A stretch of 64,000 nucleotides of DNA, from assembly GCF_002706795.1 (NCBI RefSeq), contig NZ_CP017705.1:2412001-2476000 (forward strand), written 5' to 3'. The first letter of the stretch is position 1, and each line of letters begins with the position of its first letter. Shown here piece by piece: positions 1-8,816 of this stretch. Source of the stretch: Brevibacillus laterosporus DSM 25. GTDB lineage: Bacteria > Bacillota > Bacilli > Brevibacillales > Brevibacillaceae. A program made the position numbers and the translations under genes. The notes below the pieces were generated by a model. That model worked only from the letters and a program-made list of their open reading frames with translations. It made no database searches and was not told the origin of the DNA.

Positions 1-1806
1 GAAGGAGTTTTTGAACAAATTTTGTGGGAGGAAGCCATCCAGCTCATTACAGATAAATACAAGGAAATCATACGTCAATATGGTCCTGAGGCTGTATTAC
101 CTTATAGTTATGCTGGTACCATGGGGCTGATTAATTATGGTAGTATGGACCGACGCTTTTTTGGCAAAATGGGTGCTTCTCGTTTGGCACGTACTTTATG
201 TGCATCTGCTGCCTCAGCGGCTCTACACTCTGTATATGGAACACGACTTGGTGTTGATCCAGAGGATATGGTGCACTCTCGCTTGATTATCGCATGGGGC
301 ACCAATACGATTCATACGAACGTCCATCAGTTTCCGATTATGGAGGAAGCACGGAAGAACGGGGCAGTCTTGGTGGTCATCGATCCGTATAGGCATGAGA
401 CGGCAGAAAAGGCAGATATTCATTTGCAAATCAAACCAGGGACAGATAGCGCTCTTGCACTGGGTATGATTCATTTATTAATTCATAACGATCAGCTAGA
501 CCATGCATACATTGCCAACTATCTACAAGGCTTTGATGAGCTAAAAGAGCGAGTAAAACCATATACACCAGCACATGTAGCTAGCATTACGGGGCTTTCT
601 GAGCAAGAGATCATTGAATTTACTCAATTATATGCAAGCACCAAAGCTTCCCTTATTCGCTGTGGATTTGGTCCGCAGCGCCATACGACTGGGGGAGAAA
701 TCATTCGTACGTTGGCAGTGCTTCCAGCATTAACAGGAGCCTGGCAAGAGCTAGGTGGAGGCTTCCTACTTGCTAATATGGATGTTGGAATTAATTATGA
801 GAATTTGTATCGAACGGATGTGTATGAGGGAACCCCGCGGGAAATAAACTGTGCGCAACTAGGCTCCGCTCTATTGCAGCAAGACAACCCAGTAAAGGCT
901 CTTTATGTCTACAACAGTAATCCAGCTTTAGTGACTCCTGACGCTAATAAAGTTACGGAAGGGTTACTGCGAGACGATTTGTTTACAGTAGTCCATGAGC
1001 AACATATGACAGAAACCTGCCGTTATGCAGATATTATATTGCCTGCGACCACAACTCTGGAGCATCTGGATATTCATACCTCCTATTGGCATTTATATAT
1101 TCAGTTAAATGAGCCTTCTATTGCACCCTTAGGAGAAGCCAAATCTAATACGGAGACATTTCGTTTGTTAGCGGAGGCGATGGGATATACGGAAGACTGC
1201 TTTAAGGATAGTGATGAGGATTTAATTAGGCAGGCTTTGGACTCTACCCACCCGTTTCTTAAAGGAATCACGTATGAGACGCTTAAGGAAAAGAAATATC
1301 AGAAAATAGCATTTGAAGGGGAGCATTTCTTTCCTTTTCAGCATGGCTTCCTAACTCCAAGTAAGAAGGTCGAAGCGCTTGCTCCACAAATGAAAGAGCT
1401 AGGCTTAGAGCCGTTGGTTAATTACACACCGCTTGAGCAAGAGGAGGAGAATCCTGAGCAATATCCCCTACACTTTTTGACGGTGAAATCAAAGCATTTC
1501 TTAAATTCTAGCTTTGGAAATGTAGAGACACTAAAGAAGCGGGAAAAAGAGCCGGTCCTCTATATGAATCCTCAGGACGCACTTTCACGGGGGATCGCAG
1601 AGGGAGACCAAGTGAAAGTATATAATAATCGTGGAGAGATCGTCCTCCCAGCTAAAATCAGTGAAAAAGTGGGAGCAGGTGTGCTAGTTACCCCTATTAA
1701 TTTATGGCAAAAGAATGTGAATGTAACCACCTCAGAAGCATTAACTGATCTGGGCGGTGGAGCAACGTATTACACCAATTTTGTAGAGGCAGTGAAAATA
1801 GAATAG
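1..1806 (+). CDS. Molybdopterin oxidoreductase, 5'-truncated by window edge
   Basis: The frame is open from base 1, so the N-terminus, including the expected iron-sulfur domain, lies outside the window. What remains is about 601 residues of a DMSO-reductase-superfamily catalytic subunit. There is an AVLPYSYAGTMG segment near the start, a Rossmann-like stretch (RLIIAWGTN, VVIDPYRHETAEKAD) that binds one half of the molybdopterin guanine dinucleotide, and a C-terminal molydop-binding domain from about residue 490 (MNPQDALSRGIAEGDQV, then TPINLWQ). The substrate cannot be told from this part. The family oxidises or reduces small molecules such as formate in Bacillus homologues. The TTG at 22 is internal, not a start. 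Confidence 0.9.
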   Translation, partial: EGVFEQILWEEAIQLITDKYKEIIRQYGPEAVLPYSYAGTMGLINYGSMDRRFFGKMGASRLARTLCASAASAALHSVYGTRLGVDPEDMVHSRLIIAWGTNTIHTNVHQFPIMEEARKNGAVLVVIDPYRHETAEKADIHLQIKPGTDSALALGMIHLLIHNDQLDHAYIANYLQGFDELKERVKPYTPAHVASITGLSEQEIIEFTQLYASTKASLIRCGFGPQRHTTGGEIIRTLAVLPALTGAWQELGGGFLLANMDVGINYENLYRTDVYEGTPREINCAQLGSALLQQDNPVKALYVYNSNPALVTPDANKVTEGLLRDDLFTVVHEQHMTETCRYADIILPATTTLEHLDIHTSYWHLYIQLNEPSIAPLGEAKSNTETFRLLAEAMGYTEDCFKDSDEDLIRQALDSTHPFLKGITYETLKEKKYQKIAFEGEHFFPFQHGFLTPSKKVEALAPQMKELGLEPLVNYTPLEQEEENPEQYPLHFLTVKSKHFLNSSFGNVETLKKREKEPVLYMNPQDALSRGIAEGDQVKVYNNRGEIVLPAKISEKVGAGVLVTPINLWQKNVNVTTSEALTDLGGGATYYTNFVEAVKIE

Positions 1807-1811
1807 GAGGC

Positions 1812-1982
1812 ATGGGGGATGGATATGAATGGATTAGTCGGTATACCGCACTGTCTAAGCATTTTCTTTCATTCTTTGAACAGCAACAGGATTTGCACAC
1901 AATTTCATCTTATCGACATCCCCATTTCGGTGAATTAAAGGTTAGCTATGCTGAGGTAGTCCAACATATTGTCAATCACGGA
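1812..1982 (+). pseudogene. DinB-like protein remnant
   Basis: Directly after the oxidoreductase stop is a frame whose first 57 residues resemble the middle of DinB/YfiT-type four-helix proteins, notably FGELKVSYAEVVQHIVNHG, which matches the conserved helix carrying metal-binding histidines. The usual first 60-80 residues and the following HRGQI-type histidine helix are absent. The frame then runs into a transcription terminator and antisense of the next gene. The ribosome site is only one base from the ATG at 1812. I read this as a decayed fragment, not a working gene. A competing 39-codon frame from 1819 has better ribosome spacing but resembles nothing I know. Confidence 0.4.
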
Positions 1983-2012
1983 AACAGAATAACGAAAGAT
2001 TTTACATTAGTA

Positions 2013-2055
2013 AAACAGGCTGAAGGAGACGTGAGTAGACTTCTTCAGCCTGTTT
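2013..2055 (-). terminator. Rho-independent terminator of the lipoprotein gene
   Basis: Perfect 13-bp inverted repeat (AAACAGGCTGAAG / CTTCAGCCTGTTT) with a 17-base loop, five bases past the stop of the minus-strand lipoprotein gene. A short T run follows on the minus strand. It may also stop readthrough from the oxidoreductase side. Confidence 0.75.
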
Positions 2056-2059
2056 GTTG

Positions 2060-3052
2060 TTATGCTCCGAACAGTTGCTCAACCTTTTGCGGTAACGAGC
2101 CCCAAAACTTAGAGATGTCTGGTTTAGCGTCACCGATGATACTCTCATCTGCTTTTCCATGTTCGTAAATCATATCTTTGTTTTTGTTTACAATCTGTAC
2201 GTACTCCGTAATGATGCTTGTGGTCTTGGTATCACTATGAGCTTTTATGAATTGTTCGTACGATTTTTTTACCTCTGGCAACAGCTTCATTGTTTTTTCA
2301 TCAATGGCATCGTAACGGTAGTTGCTGAGATATTCTTGTAAATAGGTTTGATATAGATTCCTAACATCTGTTTTCTTGATTCCGTTATGATAGGTGGTTA
2401 AGTACTTTTCTACTTTTACGATGCGTTCTCCCAGCTCTTGACGTGTAATACTTAAACGACCATCTCTTGAAATGGGTTTATTGTATTCGTCCCATTGTAA
2501 CTCCATGTACGCCTTCAGGTCGCCAGTGAAATAGCTAGAGTATTGCTTCAAGGCATCATAATCTACCACCCAATATAGATCTCCCTCGTTATCTGTTAAG
2601 GCAAGCTTACCAGCAAATTTATCCTGCATGTATTTCTTTAAAGGCTCATCTTTCATTTTTGTCACATCTACAGGGAATCCGATCTCATATAGCTTTTGAG
2701 CATTGTTATTTTCCGCTAATAATTTCGAAAAGCTTTCATTCAATCCAATCAGGTGAGTGGCATAATATTCATCCAGAATCACGAATAGTTGATCGGCAGT
2801 TTCACTTTTTACGTTTTTGATAGTCTTATCCAAGTAGGCGATTAATTCAGCAGGCTCTTTCGTTTGCGATGCGATCTCCTGCATTTGTTTTATTACGTCT
2901 TGTTCTGCATTTTGTTGATTTTTCTGCGTAGTACTTGTCTGAGGTGTGGTTTCTCCTTGTGCCGGGGGGGAGCCTGTTGAAGTATTTCCACAGCCTGTTA
3001 CTAATCCAACGGCTAACACTGAGCTAAGCACCAGATATCCTGAATATTTCAT
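2060..3052 (-). CDS. Lipoprotein of unknown function
   Basis: This 330-residue protein has a signal peptide ending in a lipobox (LVTGC, Cys near residue 21), so it is predicted to be anchored on the outer face of the membrane. A low-complexity Thr/Gln/Pro linker follows to about residue 50. The rest is charged and helical, rich in Tyr, Lys and Glu, with no catalytic motif I recognise. The start was placed at 3052 because GGAG sits eight bases upstream; a GTG at 3061 would overlap that site. It is transcribed divergently from the iron regulator, so a link to iron uptake is possible but not shown. Confidence 0.75.
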   Translation of the reverse strand: MKYSGYLVLSSVLAVGLVTGCGNTSTGSPPAQGETTPQTSTTQKNQQNAEQDVIKQMQEIASQTKEPAELIAYLDKTIKNVKSETADQLFVILDEYYATHLIGLNESFSKLLAENNNAQKLYEIGFPVDVTKMKDEPLKKYMQDKFAGKLALTDNEGDLYWVVDYDALKQYSSYFTGDLKAYMELQWDEYNKPISRDGRLSITRQELGERIVKVEKYLTTYHNGIKKTDVRNLYQTYLQEYLSNYRYDAIDEKTMKLLPEVKKSYEQFIKAHSDTKTTSIITEYVQIVNKNKDMIYEHGKADESIIGDAKPDISKFWGSLPQKVEQLFGA

Positions 3053-3147
3053 AGGAACCACTCCGCATCTATTGTTATTATTTTGTCAATTAGTAATTTA
3101 TGTAAAAAATATCTATATGATATCAGACGATACAGTATGTCAATTGG

Positions 3148-3211
3148 TTTCAAATATATAACCAGCTTTGCTATACTACATATAACTCCAAAATATTGAG
3201 AATCGTTATCA
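3148..3211 (+). promoter_or_regulatory. Promoter and Fur-like box of the AraC regulator
   Basis: TATACT at 3172-3177 can serve as -10; the best -35 is the weak TTTCAA at 3148-3153 with an 18-base spacer. Downstream, 3197-3211 reads TGAGAAT-C-GTTATCA, a 7-1-7 inverted repeat matching the Bacillus Fur core TGATAAT-N-ATTATCA at 12 of 14 positions. Repression by iron-loaded Fur is inferred. It resembles a second box ahead of the binding-protein gene. Confidence 0.65.
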
Positions 3212-3251
3212 ATGAACTAATGATGACAAAACATAGAAAGTGGCGACAAAT

Positions 3252-4910
3252 ATGTCAGATCAACAACAACAACATCTGTATCCTGATGAATCGACTAGAA
3301 GATTGGATCAATACCAATGGAAGCTACAAGAGATAGAACTGCTTAAAGGGAATCATTATAAACCAAGACCGTTGATCCATCAGCTAACGAACTCCTATGC
3401 TCTGCTTATAGCACTTCAAGGTCAAGGTCATGTCTTAATTGATGAACAAGCTCATCCACTACTAAAGGATGGGGTCTATGTATGCACACCAGGTCAAACA
3501 CTTGGGATTGAATTAACCTCAGAGGCCGAAGCTCATTGTTATGTGATTTACTTTCATGTATATCAGGAATCGGGAAAGCGGAAGTCACATTTGAAATCTG
3601 TGCGTGATAAGGGGCTCTTTGGGAGGGGAGGAGAAGTTCCGCATACGATCTCCCAACTTACAATGATGTGCCAAACGATCGACAAGCAATGGAAAAGTCC
3701 GAAATCGCTGGATCGTTTTTTGGGGCAAATCTCTTTTCTACAGCTTATTCATACGCTTATGAACAATAGTTATGTTCGCATTGAGGATTCCAAAACTACG
3801 ATTGCTAAAGCAAAAACCTATATAGATACTCATTTTAACAAAAGCCTTTGTTTAGACGATCTAGCTAAAATTGCGGGGGTAAGTCCAAAGTATTTTGGCG
3901 AGCTGTTTAAAAAGACGTATGGGATAGGTGCAATCGAATATGTAACAAAGGTGAGGATGAATCAAGCAAAGCAATTTATGAGTAGACCGCAGGTTCGGTT
4001 AAAGGACGTTGCTCATCAGATTGGTTATAACGATGAGTTTTACTTTAGCCGTAAGTTTAAACAGGAGGTAGGTGTATCGCCCACCACTTACATGAAGCGA
4101 CGTCAGAAAAGAATAGCTATATATAGTCATCGGCTTCTTGGTTATGTCTTAGCATTGGAGGTGATTCCTTATGCAGCTCCTCTGCATCCAAAATGGTCGT
4201 CCATATACTATGAGAAATATCGTAGCGAAATACCTATTCATTTAAGTGCGTACCGTATTGATTACAAATGGCAAAGCAACATTGAGGTATTAGAACAAAT
4301 CAATCCCGATCTTATTATCAGCATAGATCAATTAGAAGTAAAAGAGAAAGCAAAATTGGAACAGGCGGGATCAGTGAGTTATGTCTCATGGAGTGATACA
4401 GATTGGAGAACACAATTTCTGCAAACAGCCGAGTTATTACAAGTATCTCGGGATGCAGTCATGTGGCTTTCGTCTTATGATCGCAAGGTGAAGATGATCA
4501 GAGAGAAAATCAGTGAAACAATAAAGAACGATACCTTTCTAATTATCCGTCTATTAAAGCAAAATATATATGTATACAGTAATTCTAGTATGACTCAGGT
4601 ATTTTATGGTGATCTGCAAATGATTCCCGCTCATCCTTTGTATGAAGGGGGGATTGATGAAAAAATAACAATACAGGAGCTGGCGAAGTATGATCCCGAT
4701 CATATATTGGTACTTGCATGCCCCGAAACTGAGACACTAAATTACTGGAAACATCTACAAATGACAGCCGAGTGGCAAGAGCTTAGGGCGGTTCGTCTAA
4801 ATAAAGTCCATGAAATCTTATCAAATCCCTGGCGTGATTACTCCCCACTAGCTCATGAGCGTTTAATCGAGGATGTCTATCGTCTCTTTTCTGGAAATCG
4901 TCCATATTGA
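3252..4910 (+). CDS. Btr-like AraC regulator with a siderophore-binding domain
   Basis: Predicted activator of the adjacent siderophore uptake genes. Three parts are visible: an N-terminal AraC sensor-like region (about 1-175), a double helix-turn-helix AraC domain (about 185-285; LDDLAKIAGVSPKYFGELFK and VAHQIGYNDEFYFSRKFKQ), and a C-terminal periplasmic-binding-protein-like domain (about 290-550) resembling the protein encoded next door. This is the architecture of B. subtilis Btr, which binds bacillibactin in the cytoplasm and activates feuABC. The ATG at 3252 was preferred to the GTG at 3240, although the ribosome site (AAAGTGG) is weak in both cases. About 105 bp separate it from the binding-protein gene. 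Confidence 0.85.
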   Translation: MSDQQQQHLYPDESTRRLDQYQWKLQEIELLKGNHYKPRPLIHQLTNSYALLIALQGQGHVLIDEQAHPLLKDGVYVCTPGQTLGIELTSEAEAHCYVIYFHVYQESGKRKSHLKSVRDKGLFGRGGEVPHTISQLTMMCQTIDKQWKSPKSLDRFLGQISFLQLIHTLMNNSYVRIEDSKTTIAKAKTYIDTHFNKSLCLDDLAKIAGVSPKYFGELFKKTYGIGAIEYVTKVRMNQAKQFMSRPQVRLKDVAHQIGYNDEFYFSRKFKQEVGVSPTTYMKRRQKRIAIYSHRLLGYVLALEVIPYAAPLHPKWSSIYYEKYRSEIPIHLSAYRIDYKWQSNIEVLEQINPDLIISIDQLEVKEKAKLEQAGSVSYVSWSDTDWRTQFLQTAELLQVSRDAVMWLSSYDRKVKMIREKISETIKNDTFLIIRLLKQNIYVYSNSSMTQVFYGDLQMIPAHPLYEGGIDEKITIQELAKYDPDHILVLACPETETLNYWKHLQMTAEWQELRAVRLNKVHEILSNPWRDYSPLAHERLIEDVYRLFSGNRPY

Positions 4911-4949
4911 TTCCGGAAATCGTTCATGGTCGAGCAGAGTCTACTCCTC

Positions 4950-4976
4950 TATAATCGTAAATGAGAATTATTATCA
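4950..4976 (+). promoter_or_regulatory. Fur-like box and -10 ahead of the siderophore-binding protein gene
   Basis: A TATAAT hexamer at 4950-4955 is followed by TGAGAAT-T-ATTATCA at 4962-4976, matching the 7-1-7 Fur core at 13 of 14 positions. No strong -35 is visible, as expected for a promoter needing the Btr-like activator. The box would cover the start of transcription, so iron repression is likely. Confidence 0.75.
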
Positions 4977-5016
4977 AACATTTCAGGTTGTCTTATCGAG
5001 AGGGGACATTATAAAC

Positions 5017-6009
5017 ATGAATAAACGTAAGTTTCTAGGAGTAGGTCTAGTAGCCATATTGGCTCTGATGGTAACGGCTTGCGGTGCGAAAACAGAGACT
5101 ACAGCACCTACCAATACGACAGCTACTAGCAGTGACAGTCAAAAAGCATCAGAATCAACCACAGGTGAAACAAGAACGATTAAGTATCTCGATCAAGAAT
5201 ATAAAGTTCCAGCCAAGACAGACCGCATTGTCATTACAGGTAGTATGGAGTCTATGGAAGACGCTGTGGTTCTAGGTGTACAACCAGTAGGTGCGATTTC
5301 TGTAGGTGGTAAATTCCCAGATATTTTTGCAAGTATTACAGGCTCATCAGAATCCATAGGTGAAAAAATGCAACCAAATCTGGAGACCATCCTCAAATTA
5401 AAACCAGACGTGATCTTAGGTTCGTCTAAATTTAAACCAGAAGTATTTGCGAAATTTGGTAAGATCGCACCAACGTTCCCGGTTTCTCATATCTCAAGCA
5501 ATTGGGAAGCTAACCTGCACCTATTAGCTGAATTAACAGGAAAGCAAGCAGAAGCAGAAGATGTATTGAAAAAATATAAAGAAAATGTAGAAGAGGCAAA
5601 AGCTTCTTTGGGCGATAAGCTGAAAGATAAAAAAGTAGTAGCGATACGCCTGCGTCAGGGTACGATCAATATCTACCCAGAAAAGGTTTTCTTTAACCCA
5701 TCCTTATATGCGGAATTAGGTTTTACAGCACCAGAGGAAGTTAAGGCAGCAAAAGCACAAGAGGCTATGTCGTTAGAAAAATTTAGTGCCATGAATCCAG
5801 ACTATATCTTTGTACAATTTTCACCTGATGAAAATAAAGACCAACCTAAATCATTAGAGGATCTAGAGAAAAATCCAATTTGGCAAAGCATAAATGCTGT
5901 GAAAAATGGTCATGTTTACGTGAATGTAGTCGATCCATTAGCACAAGGTGGTACAGCATGGAGCAAAATTAACTTCTTGAAAGCTGCGGTGGAAAAGCTG
6001 TCCAAGTAG
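5017..6009 (+). CDS. Ferric-siderophore-binding lipoprotein (FeuA/YfiY type)
   Basis: The extracellular binding subunit of a ferric-siderophore ABC importer. The 330-residue protein has a lipobox (LMVTAC), a short Thr/Ser-rich linker, and a type III binding-protein fold with the usual markers: TDRIVITGSMESMEDAVVLGV early, then LKPDVILGSS. It resembles FeuA and YfiY, and the ligand (catecholate or hydroxamate) cannot be fixed from sequence. Start chosen at 5017, where GAGAGGGG lies about ten bases upstream and the signal peptide begins; the frame is open further upstream but without a site. It is followed closely by two permease genes, forming one operon. Confidence 0.88.
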   Translation: MNKRKFLGVGLVAILALMVTACGAKTETTAPTNTTATSSDSQKASESTTGETRTIKYLDQEYKVPAKTDRIVITGSMESMEDAVVLGVQPVGAISVGGKFPDIFASITGSSESIGEKMQPNLETILKLKPDVILGSSKFKPEVFAKFGKIAPTFPVSHISSNWEANLHLLAELTGKQAEAEDVLKKYKENVEEAKASLGDKLKDKKVVAIRLRQGTINIYPEKVFFNPSLYAELGFTAPEEVKAAKAQEAMSLEKFSAMNPDYIFVQFSPDENKDQPKSLEDLEKNPIWQSINAVKNGHVYVNVVDPLAQGGTAWSKINFLKAAVEKLSK

Positions 6010-6031
6010 ATAAAAAGGCGAGAAGAGTACA

Positions 6032-7042
6032 ATGAGAGTAAAGAAATCAGTACCAGTTGCCATTTTGTTGACATCACCAGTTTTTATTGTGATCCTGATG
6101 GCACTATCCATTGTCTATGGAACTAAAAACATAGAATTAAGTGCAGTTCAGGATGCTATCTTTCACTTTGATTCTGGTAATGTTGATCATCAGATTATCA
6201 TGCATTCCAGATTGCCAAGAGCTATAGGAGCACTGTTGATTGGGGCATTCTTAGCAATGTCGGGAGCTTTAATGCAGGGGATGACCAGAAATTTTCTGGC
6301 ATCTCCTTCCATTATGGGGGTATCAGACGGATCAGCATTTGTTATTACAGTGTGTATGATCTTTATGCCAAACACATCTTCTCTACAAATGATAATGTAT
6401 TCCCTGATTGGTTCAGCGATAGGGGTAGGAATTGTATTGGGGTTTGCATCTCTATTGCCTAATGGTATGACCCCAGTCAGATTGGCTATAATCGGGACCG
6501 TTATTGGAACAGTCCTGAGTAGCATGTCGCAAGCCTTGTCCACCTATTTTCAAATATCGCAGAATCTCAGTTTTTGGTATAACTCGAGATTACACCAGAT
6601 TGATCCGGATTTGATCACATTAGCCATTCCATTTGCAATCGTAGGTATTTTGCTGGCGTTATTTTTGTCTAAATCCATTACGATCCTGTCATTGGGTGAG
6701 GAGATAGCGGTCAATTTAGGACAGCGTACAGCTCTGATTAAAGGGCTGACGATGCTGACTGTTGTCATTTTGACTGGTATTTCTGTTGCTTTGGTAGGTA
6801 AGATTGGATTCGTTGGATTAATTGTTCCACATATTGCTCGCTTTTTGGTAGGAATAGATTATCGATGGATCGTACCGTGCTCAGCAGTGATTGGTGGAAT
6901 ATTTTTAGTATTTTGCGACATCCTTAGTCGGTTTATGAATTACCCTTTTGAAACACCAATCGGAGTAGTTACCTCACTGTTTGGTATTCCATTCTTCCTC
7001 TATTTGATTGTTAAAAAAGGGGGAGAAAAACATGGCTCTTAA
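6032..7042 (+). CDS. FecCD-family iron-siderophore permease, first subunit
   Basis: A membrane subunit that pairs with the next gene to form the import channel. The 336-residue, strongly hydrophobic protein carries FecCD hallmarks: an N-terminal RLPRAIGALLIGAFLAMSGALMQGMTRN segment and, near the C-terminus, GKIGFVGLIVPHIARFLVG, the loop that contacts the ATPase. It starts 22 bases after the binding-protein stop and overlaps the next gene by 11 bases, so translation is probably coupled. Homologous to FeuB/YfiZ. Confidence 0.9.
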   Translation: MRVKKSVPVAILLTSPVFIVILMALSIVYGTKNIELSAVQDAIFHFDSGNVDHQIIMHSRLPRAIGALLIGAFLAMSGALMQGMTRNFLASPSIMGVSDGSAFVITVCMIFMPNTSSLQMIMYSLIGSAIGVGIVLGFASLLPNGMTPVRLAIIGTVIGTVLSSMSQALSTYFQISQNLSFWYNSRLHQIDPDLITLAIPFAIVGILLALFLSKSITILSLGEEIAVNLGQRTALIKGLTMLTVVILTGISVALVGKIGFVGLIVPHIARFLVGIDYRWIVPCSAVIGGIFLVFCDILSRFMNYPFETPIGVVTSLFGIPFFLYLIVKKGGEKHGS

Positions 7043-8084
7043 CAAAAAACAATCGCATGCATTTGCTAAGACGTCGACTACTCGATTTTGGACGGTTATT
7101 GTGGCAAGTATTTGTCTGGGATTACTAGCTACTTATATTAGTGTTACAAACGGCGAGTTTGATATGACGATCAAAGACGTTATAAACACACTGCTGCGTA
7201 TTGATCCTAATCCTGAACATGACCTGGTTATCTTTGATTTTCGTTTACCGCGTATTGTGATTGCGGCACTTGTTGGTATGGGGCTAGGGATGGCCGGTAC
7301 CGTTGTTCAAGCAATTACCCGAAATGGACTTGCTGATCCTGGAATATTAGGTATTAATGCGGGTGCAGGGTCTGCAATTGTATTGTTTATCTTTCTATTT
7401 GAAGGGAAGATGGGTAACGAAGGTTTATTAACAACATTAGCCATGCCTATGTTTGGGTTGATGGGGGGGTTACTCTCTGCTTTGCTTATCTATCTATTTG
7501 CTTGGCAAAAGGGGAAGTTAGATCCACAGCGCCTTATTCTGGTTGGAATTGCAGTTGGAACGGGCTTAGGGGCATTTACTCTCTATCTCTCTTTACGCAT
7601 GAACGCAAAGGATTTTGAGATGGCAACAGTGTGGATGACAGGCAGTATTTGGAGTGCTAACTGGATTTATATTGTGGCTATGCTACCTTGGTTTATCTTG
7701 TTTATTCCGGTCCTTTTTCGAAAAGCCAACATCTTAAATCTATTACAGCTAGATGAAAGCAGCGTTAGAGGGCTTGGTGTGTCCACAGAAAAAGAAAAAA
7801 TGGTGCTCTTACTTGCTAGTATCGGGATCATTAGTGCATGTGTATCAGTGTCAGGTAGCATTGGTTTCGTTGGACTAATGGCACCACATATTGCTAAAGC
7901 TTTGGTAGGGAATCATCACGCGCGTGTATTACCAGTATCAGCTTTGATGGGAATGCTCTTGGTTCTTGTGTCAGATTTTATTGCAAAGACTGTTTTCTCG
8001 CCGGCGGAGCTTCCTGTAGGAATTGTAATTGCGATTATAGGGGGACCATACTTCCTTTACCTGCTGTATAAAGCAAGGGCCTAG
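7032..8084 (+). CDS. FecCD-family iron-siderophore permease, second subunit
   Basis: Second channel subunit of the same importer (FeuC/YfhA type), 350 residues with about nine or ten membrane spans. It has the family signatures RLPRIVIAALVGMGLGMAG and GSIGFVGLMAPHIAKALVG. The ATG at 7032 follows a GGGGGAG site and replaces an upstream TTG at 7008. No ATP-binding protein gene follows; a bidirectional terminator closes the operon. As with B. subtilis FeuABC, which borrows YusV, the ATPase is presumably encoded elsewhere. Confidence 0.9.
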   Translation: MALNKKQSHAFAKTSTTRFWTVIVASICLGLLATYISVTNGEFDMTIKDVINTLLRIDPNPEHDLVIFDFRLPRIVIAALVGMGLGMAGTVVQAITRNGLADPGILGINAGAGSAIVLFIFLFEGKMGNEGLLTTLAMPMFGLMGGLLSALLIYLFAWQKGKLDPQRLILVGIAVGTGLGAFTLYLSLRMNAKDFEMATVWMTGSIWSANWIYIVAMLPWFILFIPVLFRKANILNLLQLDESSVRGLGVSTEKEKMVLLLASIGIISACVSVSGSIGFVGLMAPHIAKALVGNHHARVLPVSALMGMLLVLVSDFIAKTVFSPAELPVGIVIAIIGGPYFLYLLYKARA

Positions 8085-8111
8085 ATGATAGGGTTAAACA
8101 GTATTTAATAC

Positions 8112-8142
8112 AAAAGCCTGGAGCATATAACTCCAGGCTTTT
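8112..8142. terminator. Bidirectional terminator between permease and DoxX genes
   Basis: Perfect 12-bp stem AAAAGCCTGGAG / CTCCAGGCTTTT with a seven-base loop and T runs on both strands. It serves the convergent siderophore operon and DoxX gene. Confidence 0.85.
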
Positions 8143-8198
8143 GTTTGTAGAAAGAAATGGTTTCTTATGCTTGGAAAAGCGTTAATTCGTACTGTAAG

Positions 8199-8597
8199 TT
8201 ACGCGCGCTCTTTTTTTCCATAAGGAAGCAAGCTATCTACGGCTGCCATACTACTGCCATTCAATGCAAGATATAGTCCCATTGTGAAGAGAGCTAGGTC
8301 AAATTCATAGCCACCGATGAAACCAGCTGCCAATTTAACTTTTAAGGTAGCTCCTACCATGATGACCATGAGTAAAAACGAAATGGCACGAGTTCCTAGC
8401 CCTAAAATTAATAGAATACCTCCTACTAATTCGATGGTTCCAACCACATAAGCTAGGAAACCAGGTAGGCCGATACTTTCGAAAAATCCTACAATGTTTT
8501 CAATGCCCCCCTGGAATTTATCAAGACCGTGTAGCAAGAAGGTCAAACCTAATACGACACGAAGAATAAGTGCGCCAAGCTGTTGTTTGTTTGCCAC
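8199..8597 (-). CDS. DoxX-family membrane protein
   Basis: This 132-residue protein with four predicted membrane helices matches the DoxX family: an N-terminal LRVVLGLTFLLHGLDKF segment and a central GTIELVGGILLILGL segment. Relatives in Bacillus (MhqP, CatD) are induced by quinones, thiol stress or oxidative stress, but the molecular activity is not well defined. It starts with GTG at 8597, ten bases after AAAGGAG. It is monocistronic, bounded by a terminator and its own promoter with an inverted repeat that could bind a stress repressor. Confidence 0.85.
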   Translation of the reverse strand: MANKQQLGALILRVVLGLTFLLHGLDKFQGGIENIVGFFESIGLPGFLAYVVGTIELVGGILLILGLGTRAISFLLMVIMVGATLKVKLAAGFIGGYEFDLALFTMGLYLALNGSSMAAVDSLLPYGKKERA

Positions 8598-8629
8598 TTT
8601 TGTGTAGCTCCTTTCAGATAATATTTAGT

Positions 8630-8676
8630 TACTTACTAATTATAAGTATAATAATGTCATTGTTCACTTTTGTCAA
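8630..8676 (-). promoter_or_regulatory. Promoter and putative operator of the DoxX gene
   Basis: On the minus strand TTGACA (8676-8671) and TATTAT (8653-8648) are separated by 17 bases, a near-consensus sigma-A promoter. Immediately downstream, TACTTA/TAAGTA arms at 8630-8635 and 8643-8648 form an inverted repeat over the start of transcription, a typical repressor position. The repressor is unknown; a MarR/DUF24-type thiol sensor is a guess from the gene family. Confidence 0.6.
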
Positions 8677-8738
8677 GCGTCTAACTATAATGTTGATTTT
8701 TTCCTGTCAGGTTCATATATATATGCGTATCTTATGCT

Positions 8739-8793
8739 CTTCATAACTTCTTTATATATACTTCATAAGTTCCTCACTTCTTTTCTGTATGCT
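8739..8793 (+). promoter_or_regulatory. 22-bp-spaced direct repeats ahead of the secreted-protein/two-component operon
   Basis: CTTCATAACTTC (8739-8750) and CTTCATAAGTTC (8761-8772) differ at one base and begin 22 bp apart, two helical turns, as expected for an OmpR-family dimer site. The second repeat would cover the -35 position of a promoter with TATGCT at 8788-8793. Autoregulation by the downstream response regulator is an inference. Confidence 0.5.
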
Positions 8794-8816
8794 AGAAAAA
8801 AAGAGGAGGAGCATAT

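Noticed and set aside
1819-1938. 39-codon frame overlapping the DinB remnant
   Set aside because: Ribosome spacing is good, but the sequence looks random and the overlapping frame has recognisable homology; kept only as a remark.
4873-5016. 48-codon extension of the siderophore-binding protein
   Set aside because: It overlaps the AraC gene, crosses the Fur-like box and displaces the signal peptide from the N-terminus.
6190-6543. 117-residue minus-strand frame within the first permease
   Set aside because: The composition mirrors the hydrophobic sense protein read antisense; there is no ribosome site or promoter.
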